64,000 bases of DNA, taken from contig NZ_JAVDDV010000015.1 in assembly GCF_030848565.1 (NCBI RefSeq), forward strand, positions 1 to 64,000. The letters run 5' to 3'. This DNA is from Natronolimnohabitans sp. A-GB9 (lineage in GTDB: Archaea; Halobacteriota; Halobacteria; Halobacteriales; Natrialbaceae). The translations under genes and the position numbers were made by a program. Below the pieces are notes generated by a model. It was not told where the DNA came from. It saw only the letters and a program-made list of their open reading frames with translations, and did no database searches. Of the stretch, positions 52,239-60,807 are shown in pieces (within the stretch, counting starts at the first letter, position 1; every line of letters starts with the position of its first letter).

Positions 52239-52596
52239 GGCATTTGTTAACTTGTCTTTGTACCCTTTAAAAGTTACTCTCGCAGTCCGACAGGCCACTC
52301 TCAACTAAATGGTCGTTCCTGTCAGTAGTTAACGCTTCGGGTTGCAGCGCAATCCAACGATTATTCCCGCGTATCATTTATGATTGTTCAGGATATATCT
52401 TTCTTCGAGAGCGAACGTCGACTTCTATCGACGATCTCGAGTGTGGTATCCGTGACTCGGACGCGGGCCGTAAGGAATCTATCGATCGATCGCCGATCGA
52501 AATCACGTCCGGTAGTCACGTTCGTGTATATTCAGCCTCGACTCACCCGGCAATACCGTAATCTGTTTATCGGCACGGCAAGAACCCGCCGCTGTT
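52239..52596. other. divergent promoter region before purA
   Basis: No gene is supported. The AT-rich left part carries the winged-helix gene promoter (TTTAAAAG near 52266) and two GTTAAC motifs. On the right GTTTATCG at about 52565-52572 fits the purA TATA box, 27 bp before its ATG. Confidence 0.5.
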
Positions 52597-53961
52597 ATGA
52601 CCGTCACAATCGTCGGGTCACAACTCGGCGACGAAGGCAAAGGCGGAGTCGTCGACCTCTACGGCGACACCGCCGACGTCGTCGCCCGCTATCAGGGCGG
52701 CGACAACGCTGGCCATACCGTCGTCCACGACGGTGAGAAGTACAAGCTATCGCTCGTGCCGTCGGGCGCCGTCCGGGGGAAGGTCGGCGTCCTCGGCAAC
52801 GGCTGTGTCGTCAACCCCGAGACGTTGTTCGACGAGATCGACCAGCTCCGGGAGCGGGGACTCGACCCGGACGTCCGCGTGGCAGAGCGCGCACACGTGA
52901 TCCTCCCGTACCACCGCGCCCTCGACGGAATCGAGGAAGAAGAGAAGGAGGATCTCGCAGCCGGCACGACCAAACGCGGTATCGGCCCCACCTACGAGGA
53001 CAAGGCGGGCCGGCGCGGCGTTCGTATCGGCGACCTGCTCGATCCCGACACGCTCCGCGAGCGACTCGAGTACGTCGTCCCCCAGAAGAAAGCCCTCGCC
53101 GAGGAGGTCTTCGACAAGGAAACCGGCGACGAGTTCGATATCGACCACCTCTACGAGACGTACCGCGAGTACGGCAAGCGTCTCGAGGAGGAGAACATGA
53201 CCGTCGACTGTGGGACCTTCCTCCAGGAGCGCATCGACGACGGTGACAACGTCATGCTCGAGGGTGCACAGGGGACCTCGATCGACATCGATCACGGCAT
53301 CTACCCCTACGTCACTTCCTCGAACCCGACCGCCGGCGGCGCGACCGTCGGTACGGGGCTCGGGCCGACCGTCGTCGGTCAGGGCGAGGTCATCGGCATC
53401 GTCAAGGCCTACCTCTCACGAGTCGGCACCGGACCGCTGCCGACCGAACTCGGCGGCGTCGACGGACAGACGCCCGACTACGACGGCGATGAGGGCGCTG
53501 GCGAGACCGAAGAAGAACTGGCGACCTACATCCGCGACGAGGGCGGCGAGTACGGCACCGTCACCGGCCGACCGCGACGAGTCGGCTGGCTCGACATGCC
53601 GATGCTCCGCCACGCGGCCCGCGCGAACGGCTTTACGGGGCTCGCGATCAACCACATCGACGTCCTCGCAGGGCTCGACGAGGTAAAAGTCGGCCACAGC
53701 TACGAGTTCGACGGCGACGAGATCCTCACGATGCCCCCCACCACAGAGCAGTGGGGCCGCTGTGAGGCGAACCTGAAGACGTTCGACGGCTGGCCCGAAG
53801 TCGACTGGGCAGACGTCGCAGCGGAGGGGTACGACGCGATCCCCGAGAACGCCCGGACCTACCTCGAGTACGTCAGTGACGAACTCGACGCGCCGATCTA
53901 CGCCGTCGGCGTCGGTCCCGGCCGCGGGGAGACCGTCGTGGTCGAGAACCCCTACGAGTAA
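52597..53961 (+). CDS. purA: adenylosuccinate synthase
   Basis: 454 residues. The P-loop is VTIVGSQLGDEGKGGVVD, with GGDNAGHTV following. Further signatures are TTKRGIGPTYEDKAGR, EGAQGTSIDIDHGIYPYVTSSNPTAGGA, and GRPRRVGWLDMPML near the C-terminus. It makes adenylosuccinate from IMP, aspartate and GTP. It is somewhat longer than bacterial PurA (430) by acidic loops such as YDGDEGAGETEEEL. Monocistronic. Confidence 0.96.
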   Translation: MTVTIVGSQLGDEGKGGVVDLYGDTADVVARYQGGDNAGHTVVHDGEKYKLSLVPSGAVRGKVGVLGNGCVVNPETLFDEIDQLRERGLDPDVRVAERAHVILPYHRALDGIEEEEKEDLAAGTTKRGIGPTYEDKAGRRGVRIGDLLDPDTLRERLEYVVPQKKALAEEVFDKETGDEFDIDHLYETYREYGKRLEEENMTVDCGTFLQERIDDGDNVMLEGAQGTSIDIDHGIYPYVTSSNPTAGGATVGTGLGPTVVGQGEVIGIVKAYLSRVGTGPLPTELGGVDGQTPDYDGDEGAGETEEELATYIRDEGGEYGTVTGRPRRVGWLDMPMLRHAARANGFTGLAINHIDVLAGLDEVKVGHSYEFDGDEILTMPPTTEQWGRCEANLKTFDGWPEVDWADVAAEGYDAIPENARTYLEYVSDELDAPIYAVGVGPGRGETVVVENPYE

Positions 53962-54079
53962 GACGGACTGACAACACACTGCGCACCGATCGCACTCGAG
54001 ACGTCGTCGCGAGACGACGGGCGTCTCATAGTTTTTCACCGGTGGCGATATCTGGTCGACCCGTTTACTGCGTACTCCG

Positions 54080-54086
54080 TTTTTTT
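54080..54086 (+). terminator. oligo-T stretch downstream of purA
   Basis: Seven consecutive T residues about 120 bp after the purA stop. Archaeal termination uses T-rich stretches without required hairpins, so this is a candidate. Nothing else supports it. Confidence 0.3.
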
Positions 54087-54126
54087 GCCGCTTCGGGTCC
54101 TACTCGTCGCTAACAAGGTGTATTCG

Positions 54127-54633
54127 ATGGGTGATCAACGTTCCGCGATCGCACGGCGACTCGAGTCGGTGTCCGACCGATCGGCGGCGATCGCACGACG
54201 GTTCGAACGGGTCGATAGCGCGATCGCCGATCGGATGGGACGGTGGGGGATCCCGGTGCTTCGTCTCGCCCTCGGCATCGTCTTCGTCTGGTTCGGCGCG
54301 CTAAAGGTGTTCGACGTGAGCCCAGCCGGGGAGCTCGTGGCCGCGACGGTCTATCTCGTTCCGGCGGAGCTGTTCGTTCCCGTTTTGGGCGTCTGGGAAG
54401 TGCTCATCGGGCTCTGCCTGCTCTATCGGCCCCTGATCAGAGTCGGGATCCTCCTCTTGTTCCTCCAGATGCCCGGAACCTTCCTGCCGCTGGTGTTGCT
54501 TCCAGGGGTGACCTTCGTCTCGATTCCGTTCGTGTTGACCGTCGAGGGCCAGTACATCGTCAAAAACCTCGTCATCATCGGTGCCGCGCTCGTCGTCGGC
54601 AGTAGCGTCCGCGAGGAGACACGACCGGAGTAA
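54127..54633 (+). CDS. DoxX-like membrane protein
   Basis: 168 residues from MGDQRSAIARRLESVS; an upstream TTG adds 14 residues. A charged N-terminal helix (1-37) is followed by four hydrophobic helices: VLRLALGIVFVWFGALKVFDV, VPAELFVPVLGVWEVLIGLCLL, RVGILLLFLQMPGTFLPLVL and VKNLVIIGAALVVGS. The pattern fits the DoxX/YkgB superfamily of four-helix membrane proteins, often redox-related. Function here is unknown. Confidence 0.75.
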   Translation: MGDQRSAIARRLESVSDRSAAIARRFERVDSAIADRMGRWGIPVLRLALGIVFVWFGALKVFDVSPAGELVAATVYLVPAELFVPVLGVWEVLIGLCLLYRPLIRVGILLLFLQMPGTFLPLVLLPGVTFVSIPFVLTVEGQYIVKNLVIIGAALVVGSSVREETRPE

Positions 54634-54728
54634 CTTCGGTACGGCTCTGGACCGAATGGCAGTCGCCTGGTCGCCCGCGCCGACTTCGTTCCCGAAACCT
54701 TTTGCTTGATGCGGCCACCGTTCGTACT

Positions 54729-54929
54729 ATGAACGAGTCGTTGCTTGAGATCCTCTGCTGCCCGCTGGACAAACACGAGTTGGAACTCGAGGACGCCGAA
54801 TACGACGCCGATGGCGACGAAATCATCGACGGGACGCTCGTCTGCAGCGAGTGTGGCGAGCGGTACCCGATCGACGACGGGATCCCGAACCTGCTGCCGC
54901 CGGACATGCGTGAGGAGTCCCCGGCCTGA
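54729..54929 (+). CDS. trm112: Trm112-family methyltransferase activator
   Basis: 66 residues from MNESLLEILCCPLDKHELEL. The zinc-binding cysteines appear as CCPLDKHE and CSECGERYPIDDGIPNLLP, the Trm112 signature. Trm112 activates several SAM methyltransferases in translation (Trm9, Mtq2, Trm11 types). A likely partner in this window is the Trm9-like protein at 45939-46631. Length is normal for an archaeal member. Confidence 0.9.
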   Translation: MNESLLEILCCPLDKHELELEDAEYDADGDEIIDGTLVCSECGERYPIDDGIPNLLPPDMREESPA

Positions 54930-54944
54930 TCGGCCAGATTTATC

Positions 54945-55529
54945 GTGTCCCCGGAGGTCACCGTCCACGTCAACCGCGGCGCCGCCGATTCGCTCGAGCC
55001 GAGCGTCGACAGCGTCGAGACACGGGGTTCGATCGGCCTCCGGCTCGTGAGTCACGGCTCACCCGCACACGTTCATTGTCGTCTCGCCGGCGATCTCGAA
55101 CGGATCGCCGACCTCGAGACCGCGAACTACTACGTCGACGCCGAAAGCGAAACGTTCGTTCCGATCGCCGTCGACGCCGAGCGGATCGACGCCCCGGTCA
55201 GCGGTGACCTCGAGGTCCTGACCGGCTACGGCTCCGAGTCGGTCTCGATCCCCGTCGTCGTCGAGCCAGCCCCGGGACCCGTCGACGTCGACGAGTCGCT
55301 TGCCGAACCCGGCGGCGGTCGGGACCCAGCGGGCGACTCGACTGCGCTCGATCGGTTGCGTGAGACGTCCGGCCTCGAGCCGGCAACGCTCGCCGTCGTC
55401 GTCCTCGGATTAGTCGCGGCCGCCGTCGGCGCGGTGACGGCGGCGGCGATCGGCGGTCTCGTCGCGACCCTCGGGATCGCGATCGTCGTCCTCGGAACCG
55501 TCGTCGCGCTCGGTCTGTTGTTCCGGTGA
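54945..55529 (+). CDS. DUF7524-like membrane-anchored protein
   Basis: 194 residues starting at GTG (MSPEVTVHVNRGAADSLE). The first 110 residues form a beta-rich soluble domain (IGLRLVSHGSPAHVHCRLAG), then a polar linker, and the last 50 residues hold two hydrophobic helices (ATLAVVVLGLVAAAVGAVTAA, GIAIVVLGTVVALGLLF). It begins 15 bp after trm112 on the same strand. Function unknown. Confidence 0.72.
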   Translation: MSPEVTVHVNRGAADSLEPSVDSVETRGSIGLRLVSHGSPAHVHCRLAGDLERIADLETANYYVDAESETFVPIAVDAERIDAPVSGDLEVLTGYGSESVSIPVVVEPAPGPVDVDESLAEPGGGRDPAGDSTALDRLRETSGLEPATLAVVVLGLVAAAVGAVTAAAIGGLVATLGIAIVVLGTVVALGLLFR

Positions 55530-55574
55530 CGGAGCGCCGACGCGACGACTGATTTTCCGTCCGATCGAATCCGA

Positions 55575-55671
55575 TCAGACGGACTGCTGTCCCGATCTCC
55601 CGTCGATCGCCAGCACGGGCACGGGCACGGGGTCGGCGATCGGCGAGACGTGACGACAGGGGACCGTATCA
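55575..55671. repeat. palindromic intergenic element, family A copy 5
   Basis: The left end is TCAGACGGACTGCTGTCCCG and the right end is CGTGACGACAGGGGACCGTATCA. The final TCA complements the TGA stop of the minus-strand DR2241 gene. Inner arms CGTCGATCGCC and GGCGATCGGCG pair around GGGCACGGGCAC. It fills the space between convergent genes. Confidence 0.82.
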
Positions 55672-56832
55672 GTCGTCGAGCCGTCTGGCCTCGAGGTCGC
55701 CCTCCTTGTCGACTCGCTTCGCGCGAAGGTAGCGGGCCCGATAGCGGTTCGCGCCGTCGTCGAGGTCGGCCTCGCGGATCTCGTCGGTTCGGCCGTCGGC
55801 GACGGCGTCGATCAGTTCCGCGAGCTGGTTGTACTCGCTTGTGGTCAACTCGAGTTCGTAGGTGTGTTCCGCCTCGGACTCGATAATCGTCCACTTGCGA
55901 GCGGCGGCGATGACGAGCGAACAGGGCTCCCGGCAGGGGAACGGGCCGTCGCCGCCGTCGACGTCGAGTTCGTCGTCCGCGTCGTACTGCCACTCTCGGC
56001 GGCGTAGACACTGGGAATCGACACAGCAGGCCTCGGCCATCCACTCGACGGCCTCGCGTGGCAGTTCGTCGACGACGTCGTAGATACCGGTCTGTCGCTC
56101 GGCGGTCTCGGTCCAGTGATCGACGTCTACGTTCCCCCAGAGCTCTCGATGCCAGTTGGCGACCGTCGCGGGGTAGAAATAGCCGACGGCCTCGACGAGT
56201 TCGACCCCCGAGAGGCCGGTAAACGCCCAGCCAGACGGGAGCGTGGGAGCGGTCTTCAGCGGTCGGTAGCGTCCATCCTCGTCGTAGGTGGCGATCTCGC
56301 GGGCATCGCGGGGCTCGTCGGAGACCTCGAGGTCGGCGATGTCGCTGTCTGCGTCGTCGACGTGCCACAGATCGTAGACGCGCTCGCCGGCGGCGTGCTC
56401 GGCGTCGTCGACGAGGCGGGCGGTGATACACAGCTGTCCCCATTCCCGATCGAGTCCCTCGTGCAGGGCGTCGTATCGTTCGGGGACGGCAAGCGGGTCG
56501 TCGACCGAGGGATGATCGTCGGCCACATCGGCATCGGCATCGGCATCGGCGTCGGCGAGTGGGGCACGCTCACACCACCGGAGGAACGCCCGCCGAGCGG
56601 TCCCCTCGCCGCCGACCGTCTCCTGCCAGTAGCGCCAGTTGGTGACGTACGCCGCAAGCGGCTCGAGGGCGTCCTCGAGAGCCGCCCGCTCGAGGCCGTG
56701 CCACTCGTCGCCGTCGGTCTCGAGGGCATAGCCGGCGTCCGTGTGGGCGATCCGGAGCCCGTCGAACGCAACCTCGCCGTCGGTGTCGACCGTCTCGAGC
56801 AGTGACGCGACGTCGGCTGTCGGGAGCGTCAC
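55669..56832 (-). CDS. DR2241-family 4Fe-4S protein of the cobalamin locus
   Basis: 387 residues. The N-terminal half (YVTNWRYWQETVGGEGTARRAFLRW, EWGQLCITARL) leads to YFYPATVANWHRELWG and cysteines ACCVDSQC and PCREPC, the putative [4Fe-4S] ligands. A C-terminal helical domain follows (LTTSEYNQLAELIDAVADGRTDEI). An Ala-Asp repeat (ADADADADADVAD) marks a linker, coded by a six-base tandem repeat at about 56524-56556. The family often accompanies or is fused with CbiX and may supply electrons or stabilise it. It is 3 bp after the cbiX stop. Confidence 0.85.
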   Translation of the reverse strand: MTLPTADVASLLETVDTDGEVAFDGLRIAHTDAGYALETDGDEWHGLERAALEDALEPLAAYVTNWRYWQETVGGEGTARRAFLRWCERAPLADADADADADVADDHPSVDDPLAVPERYDALHEGLDREWGQLCITARLVDDAEHAAGERVYDLWHVDDADSDIADLEVSDEPRDAREIATYDEDGRYRPLKTAPTLPSGWAFTGLSGVELVEAVGYFYPATVANWHRELWGNVDVDHWTETAERQTGIYDVVDELPREAVEWMAEACCVDSQCLRRREWQYDADDELDVDGGDGPFPCREPCSLVIAAARKWTIIESEAEHTYELELTTSEYNQLAELIDAVADGRTDEIREADLDDGANRYRARYLRAKRVDKEGDLEARRLDD

Positions 56833-56835
56833 GTA

Positions 56836-57747
56836 TCAGTCCCCCGGCTCCGCGCTCGGTTCGGTTTCGGGTCTCCGGTCGACGCCGTCTGCGGGCGTGA
56901 CCGCTTTCCTGATTGCCCCACGGGCGTCCCCGACGTCGGCTCCGGCGTCGGCCGCACGCTCGAGGACGACGTCGGCCATCAGCCCCTCGGTCCCGACGGC
57001 GCCAGCGTACCAGATGCGGTGGCCGTCGACCGTGGCGGGAACTGACCAGCCCAGCCGGTAATCTTCAGTTAGCCCCATATCCTCGGGAATGTCCTCCTGG
57101 GTGTGGTAGCCGTCGGCGACGAACAGCGGGACGACGACGACGTCCTCGGCCTCGAAGTAGTCGGTGACGTCGTCGACTTCGGGCTCCTCGTCCATGAACA
57201 ACGCCTTCACGTCGTCGAAGCGGTCTCGTTTTCGGATGCGCTCGGTGTGGTACTCGATGGCTTTCGCGGAGTTCTCGTTGCGTTCGGTGCCGTGGCCGAC
57301 GACTGCCAGTCCGACCCCCTCGCCGATGGTGGGGTCGCCCGTGACGCGCTCGGCCCGGCCGACGATCACGTCGGTCATCGCGTCGTGGGTCCCGACCGGG
57401 CCACAGTAGTGGATCGTCTTCCCGACGTCCGTCGCTTCGAGCGTGGCGTGGGTAGCGCTCGTCCCATCGGAGTCCCACTTCTTGGGGTCCCACTCCTCGA
57501 GTCGCAGTTCCCGTGGAATGACCTGTTCGGTGAAGTAGCCCTCGCTGATGAACAGCGGGACGACGAACACCTCGTTGGACTCGAGCGTGCGAATCACCTC
57601 GCGGAAGTGGGGTTCCTCCTTCCAGAAAGCCTCGCGGACCTCGTCGAACGCGCCCGTCTCGCGGACGGCGTCCGCGTGGGCGTAGGTCGGATCCGAAGCG
57701 TCCGGATTGAGATGTGACCCGTGTGCCGCGATGACCAGCGCTTGCAT
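56836..57747 (-). CDS. cbiX: sirohydrochlorin cobaltochelatase
   Basis: 303 residues of the long two-half type. The first half begins MQALVIAAHGSHLNPDASDPTYAHA and has FVVPLFISEGYFTEQVIPREL; the second half has LAVVGHGTERNENSAKAIEY and VVVVPLFVADGYHTQEDIPE. It puts Co2+ into sirohydrochlorin in early-insertion (anaerobic) cobalamin synthesis. Genes for cobN, cbiC and cbiE nearby set its context. A paralogue lies at 32390-33250. Confidence 0.9.
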   Translation of the reverse strand: MQALVIAAHGSHLNPDASDPTYAHADAVRETGAFDEVREAFWKEEPHFREVIRTLESNEVFVVPLFISEGYFTEQVIPRELRLEEWDPKKWDSDGTSATHATLEATDVGKTIHYCGPVGTHDAMTDVIVGRAERVTGDPTIGEGVGLAVVGHGTERNENSAKAIEYHTERIRKRDRFDDVKALFMDEEPEVDDVTDYFEAEDVVVVPLFVADGYHTQEDIPEDMGLTEDYRLGWSVPATVDGHRIWYAGAVGTEGLMADVVLERAADAGADVGDARGAIRKAVTPADGVDRRPETEPSAEPGD

Positions 57748-57885
57748 AGCCGCCCGTTAGGAAGGCGCTGTTTTATACCCTATGCTGAAGGAGAATTTCC
57801 GCTGTGATCTGTGAGATCAGCGGTTCGTGGTGCTCGTGGTGGCGGGTTGGCAACACGACCCGCCCGTGGAATCACCGGGACCGTC

Positions 57886-58239
57886 TCAGTCGGTGACGCT
57901 GAACGACGTCCGTGCGTCACAGGTCGCCTCCTGGGCCCGGAGTTCGGCGACGGCGGTGTACTCGCCGTCCCGTGGCCGTTCCCACTCGGCCTCGTACGTG
58001 GCCGTCTCCCCGGGTGCGATCTGCTCCGCGCTGAGCAGCTGCGTGAACGCACGCCCTTCGGTGTACCGCCAGACCTCTCGTCTTTCGTCCTCGACGATGA
58101 ACTCGGCTTTGGCCGCGTCCGAGAACCGCAACTCGACGGTAGCGGTGCCGGTGTTAGTCACGTCGAACGTAAACTGTACCGTCTTCGAGCCGCGACCGTC
58201 CGTCGAGACGTCCGCCTCCAGCGTTCCCTCGAGTGCCAT
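57886..58239 (-). CDS. BsuPI-like proteinase inhibitor domain protein
   Basis: 117 residues from MALEGTLEADVSTDGRGSKT. It fits the BsuPI domain: VQFTFDVTNTGTATVELRFSDAAKAEFIVEDE, EVWRYTEGRAFTQLLSAEQIAPGETATYEAEWE. This is a small beta-sandwich originally known as an intracellular protease inhibitor. The longer open frame upstream runs into a palindromic repeat. No signal peptide. Role in this cell is unknown. Confidence 0.78.
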   Translation of the reverse strand: MALEGTLEADVSTDGRGSKTVQFTFDVTNTGTATVELRFSDAAKAEFIVEDERREVWRYTEGRAFTQLLSAEQIAPGETATYEAEWERPRDGEYTAVAELRAQEATCDARTSFSVTD

Positions 58240-58263
58240 ATCTTCGGGTTCGGCGGCGAGGCG

Positions 58264-58376
58264 GTTATATTGTCGGACAGCGGTCAGTGAGACGTCGGTC
58301 GCGAACTCGCGGCCGTCACCCTCGGGACGGCCGCAGTCGCGCGACCGATCGTCGAATCGTGCTGTCAAACAGTAGT
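58264..58376. repeat. palindromic intergenic element, family B copy 3
   Basis: The left end is TTATATTGTCGGACAGCGG and the right end is GCTGTCAAACAGTAG. Its reverse complement matches 821-935 almost continuously near the GACAGCACGATTCGACG end. It is located between two divergent genes, close to the start of the BsuPI-like gene. Confidence 0.7.
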
Positions 58377-58448
58377 AGGTCTTCGTCCGGCTACCAACGG
58401 GCGAGAGGCGAACCGTATATCCGGACCCGACACCAACCACGATCTACA

Positions 58449-59201
58449 GTGCAGATCGTTGGCTACGAGCCGAGTGGCCGGGGAACGGCGCTGGTCCTCG
58501 GTGACGGCGGACCGGTCGAGCGTCGATCCCTCGAGTCGGGCGACTCCCTCTCCTATCCGCTCGGCTCGCGCCACTGTGCCGGGACGATCGACGACGGCGA
58601 CCACGTCGCCTGCGACCGCCCGGCGGCGCCCTACTGCGAGTATCACACGAGTACGTGGGTCTGTGCCCGCTGTACGGGAACCTGCCTGAAAGCCGAAATG
58701 GACTGTTACGAAACACACGCCGTCTACATCGCGGCCTTTGCCCCCGACACGTTCAAGGTCGGCGTCACGAAACGCAGGCGCCTCGAGACCCGACTCCGGG
58801 AACAGGGTGCCGACCGCGCGGCCCACGTCCAGACGGTCTCGAACGGCCGAATCGCTCGCGAACTCGAGGCCGAGATCGCCGAGTGGCTGGTCGATCGCGT
58901 CCGGACGCCCGAAAAGGTCGCCTCACTGGCGTCGACGGTCGACGAGGAAGCCTGGGAGGACGTCCTCGCCGAGTTCGACGTCATCCGGCGCTTCGAGTTC
59001 GACTACGGGCTCGACCTCGAGAGTCAGCCGGTCCGTGAAACCCTCGCCTCGGGGACCGTCGTCGGCGTGAAAGGCCGGCTGCTCGTCCTCGAGAACGGTG
59101 GGACGAGCTACGCCGTCGACATGCGCGACCTCGTCGGCTACGACGTCGCGGCGGGCGAGACGAACCGGCAGTTGCAGTCGTCGCTGGGGTCGTTCGGTTG
59201 A
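58449..59201 (+). CDS. DUF2797 family protein
   Basis: 250 residues starting at GTG (VQIVGYEPSGRGTALVL). Four-cysteine zinc-type motifs appear (CAGTI..., CDRPAAPYCEYH, CARCTGTC), followed by YIAAFAPDTFKVGVTKRRRLETRLREQGADRA, the DUF2797 core that resembles a GIY-YIG-like fold. The rest is alpha-beta with ELEAEIAEWLVDRVR. The family is conserved in Halobacteria and some bacteria. Its activity is unknown. It interrupts the strand direction of the cobalamin genes. Confidence 0.82.
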   Translation: MQIVGYEPSGRGTALVLGDGGPVERRSLESGDSLSYPLGSRHCAGTIDDGDHVACDRPAAPYCEYHTSTWVCARCTGTCLKAEMDCYETHAVYIAAFAPDTFKVGVTKRRRLETRLREQGADRAAHVQTVSNGRIARELEAEIAEWLVDRVRTPEKVASLASTVDEEAWEDVLAEFDVIRRFEFDYGLDLESQPVRETLASGTVVGVKGRLLVLENGGTSYAVDMRDLVGYDVAAGETNRQLQSSLGSFG

Positions 59202-59227
59202 ACCGAAAACCCGGTAAGCGGTCCGTC

Positions 59228-60043
59228 TCAGTCCTGTCGCTCTGTGACCGGTTGTCGAACCGCGAGCACGACCAGATCCGAAAACGGGGTCTCGTCTGGT
59301 CCGCTCCCGCCGGCGTGAGCCGACAGCTCCGCGAGCGTGAACCGATGGATCTGCTCGTCCTCGTGGGTCAGCTTCTCGAGGACTATCGCCTCGAGGTCGG
59401 GGTCGGCGCCGCGCTCGAGTAAGAACGCGGCGATGTCGCCAGGCATCCGGTCGTAGGGTCGTGGGAGCACGAGCAGGTGCCGATCGTCGACCGCACCGGC
59501 CAGTCGCTCCATGTCTGCCTCGAGGTCACCGCTTTTGTGGAGTGTGACGAACTCGGTGTCCTCCATCGGCGTCCGGGCACGGCTGGCGGCCATCTGAAGC
59601 GAGGAGATCCCCGGGATTACACGGACCGGTCGCGGGTCGACCGCTCGCGCCGCCGCCTCCCGTTGGACTGTATCCTGGACCTTGCCGACGAACTGGTAGC
59701 CCGAGTGGTTCGGGTCGCCCATCGCGACCGCCGTTCCGGCTTCGCCGTCGGCGACGCGCTCTCCGAACGCCTCGAGCGCTTCGGCTTCGTCTTTGTACCC
59801 GCAGGTCAACAGGTCGGCGTCGGTCAGGTCCTCGACGAACTCGACGACGGTGGTGAAGCCGACGACGACGTCTGCGTCCCGAACCGCCCGCCGGCCCCGG
59901 GGCGTGAGATACTCCTGGTTCCCCGGCCCGACGCCGACGGCGTAGACCGGATCGTCGGCTTCCTCGTCGATATCGGGCTCGGCCGCTGTGGCTGCGAACG
60001 TCGCCGGGTCCGGTCCGGTGTCGAGGTCGTACTCGTCGCTCAT
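59228..60043 (-). CDS. cbiE: cobalt-precorrin-7 C5-methyltransferase
   Basis: 271 residues. After about 30 residues of acidic leader, PVYAVGVGPGNQEYLTPRGRRAV is the tetrapyrrole methylase opening. AMGDPNHSGYQFVGKV and IPGISSLQMAASRARTPMEDTEFVTLHKSG are characteristic of CbiE. There is no CbiT domain attached. It methylates C5 of the corrin precursor with SAM. It overlaps the cbiC stop by 4 bp. Confidence 0.88.
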   Translation of the reverse strand: MSDEYDLDTGPDPATFAATAAEPDIDEEADDPVYAVGVGPGNQEYLTPRGRRAVRDADVVVGFTTVVEFVEDLTDADLLTCGYKDEAEALEAFGERVADGEAGTAVAMGDPNHSGYQFVGKVQDTVQREAAARAVDPRPVRVIPGISSLQMAASRARTPMEDTEFVTLHKSGDLEADMERLAGAVDDRHLLVLPRPYDRMPGDIAAFLLERGADPDLEAIVLEKLTHEDEQIHRFTLAELSAHAGGSGPDETPFSDLVVLAVRQPVTERQD

Positions 60044-60807
60044 GTGTCCTCGCTGCCTGCGGCGTCGGTCCGTGCCGCGCGTTCGTCGGCCGTCAACTCG
60101 AGTTCGAGTTCGTCGGTCCGTACGTCCTTGGCGACGTGGATCAGTTCGTTCGTCAACGCGGCAGCCAGTCCGCTTCCGCCGCGGCGGCCGACGTTCGTGA
60201 TCGCCGGGACGTCGTAGCGCTCGCTGATCTCGCGGATCCGCCCGCGGCTCTCCTCGGCTTTGACGAAGCCGACGGGCGTCGCGACGATGGCGGCGGGTCG
60301 GGTCCCGTTCTCGATACAGTCCGCGAGTGCGAAGGCGGCCGTCGGTGCGTTGCCGACGACGGCGATCGCACCGTCGTAAACGCCCTGCTTGTCGAGTTCG
60401 AGCACCGAGGCAGCGGTTCGGGTCATGCCCGTCTCCGCCGCCAGTTCGGCGCCGTTGCCGATCGCCTTGCGCTTCTCGCAGTCGTGGCCCCGCGACGTGA
60501 TCCCAGCTTTCGACATCGTGATGTCGGTGACGATGGTGGCGTCCTCGAGGACGGCTCGCGCACCCGCACGAACCGGCGCGTCCTCGTCGTCGCCGATCTC
60601 GTCGCTGCCGGTGAACTCGATCAGGTGCTGGAACTCGATGTCGCCCATCGAGTGGACCGACTTCTGGCGGACCCGGTCGGCGAGCGTCTCGTCGGGAACG
60701 AACTGACGGACGATGTCCATGCTCGTCTCCGCGATGTCCATCGCCTCCTGGGTGGTCGCGCCCAGATCGGCGTACTCCCGGTCGAACTCCTGGGAGCGCT
60801 CAGTCAT
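60040..60807 (-). CDS. cbiC: cobalt-precorrin-8 methylmutase
   Basis: 255 residues. AMDIAETSMDIVRQFVPDE, QKSVHSMGDIEFQHLIEF and ATIVTDITMSKAGITSRGHDCEKRKAI are CbiC/CobH markers. GNAPTAAFALADCIENGTRPAAIVATPVGFVKAEESR is the C-terminal core, with the conserved His in the early loop. It moves the methyl group from C11 to C12 to give cobyrinic acid. The start overlaps the cobN end. Confidence 0.93.
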   Translation of the reverse strand: MTERSQEFDREYADLGATTQEAMDIAETSMDIVRQFVPDETLADRVRQKSVHSMGDIEFQHLIEFTGSDEIGDDEDAPVRAGARAVLEDATIVTDITMSKAGITSRGHDCEKRKAIGNGAELAAETGMTRTAASVLELDKQGVYDGAIAVVGNAPTAAFALADCIENGTRPAAIVATPVGFVKAEESRGRIREISERYDVPAITNVGRRGGSGLAAALTNELIHVAKDVRTDELELELTADERAARTDAAGSEDT

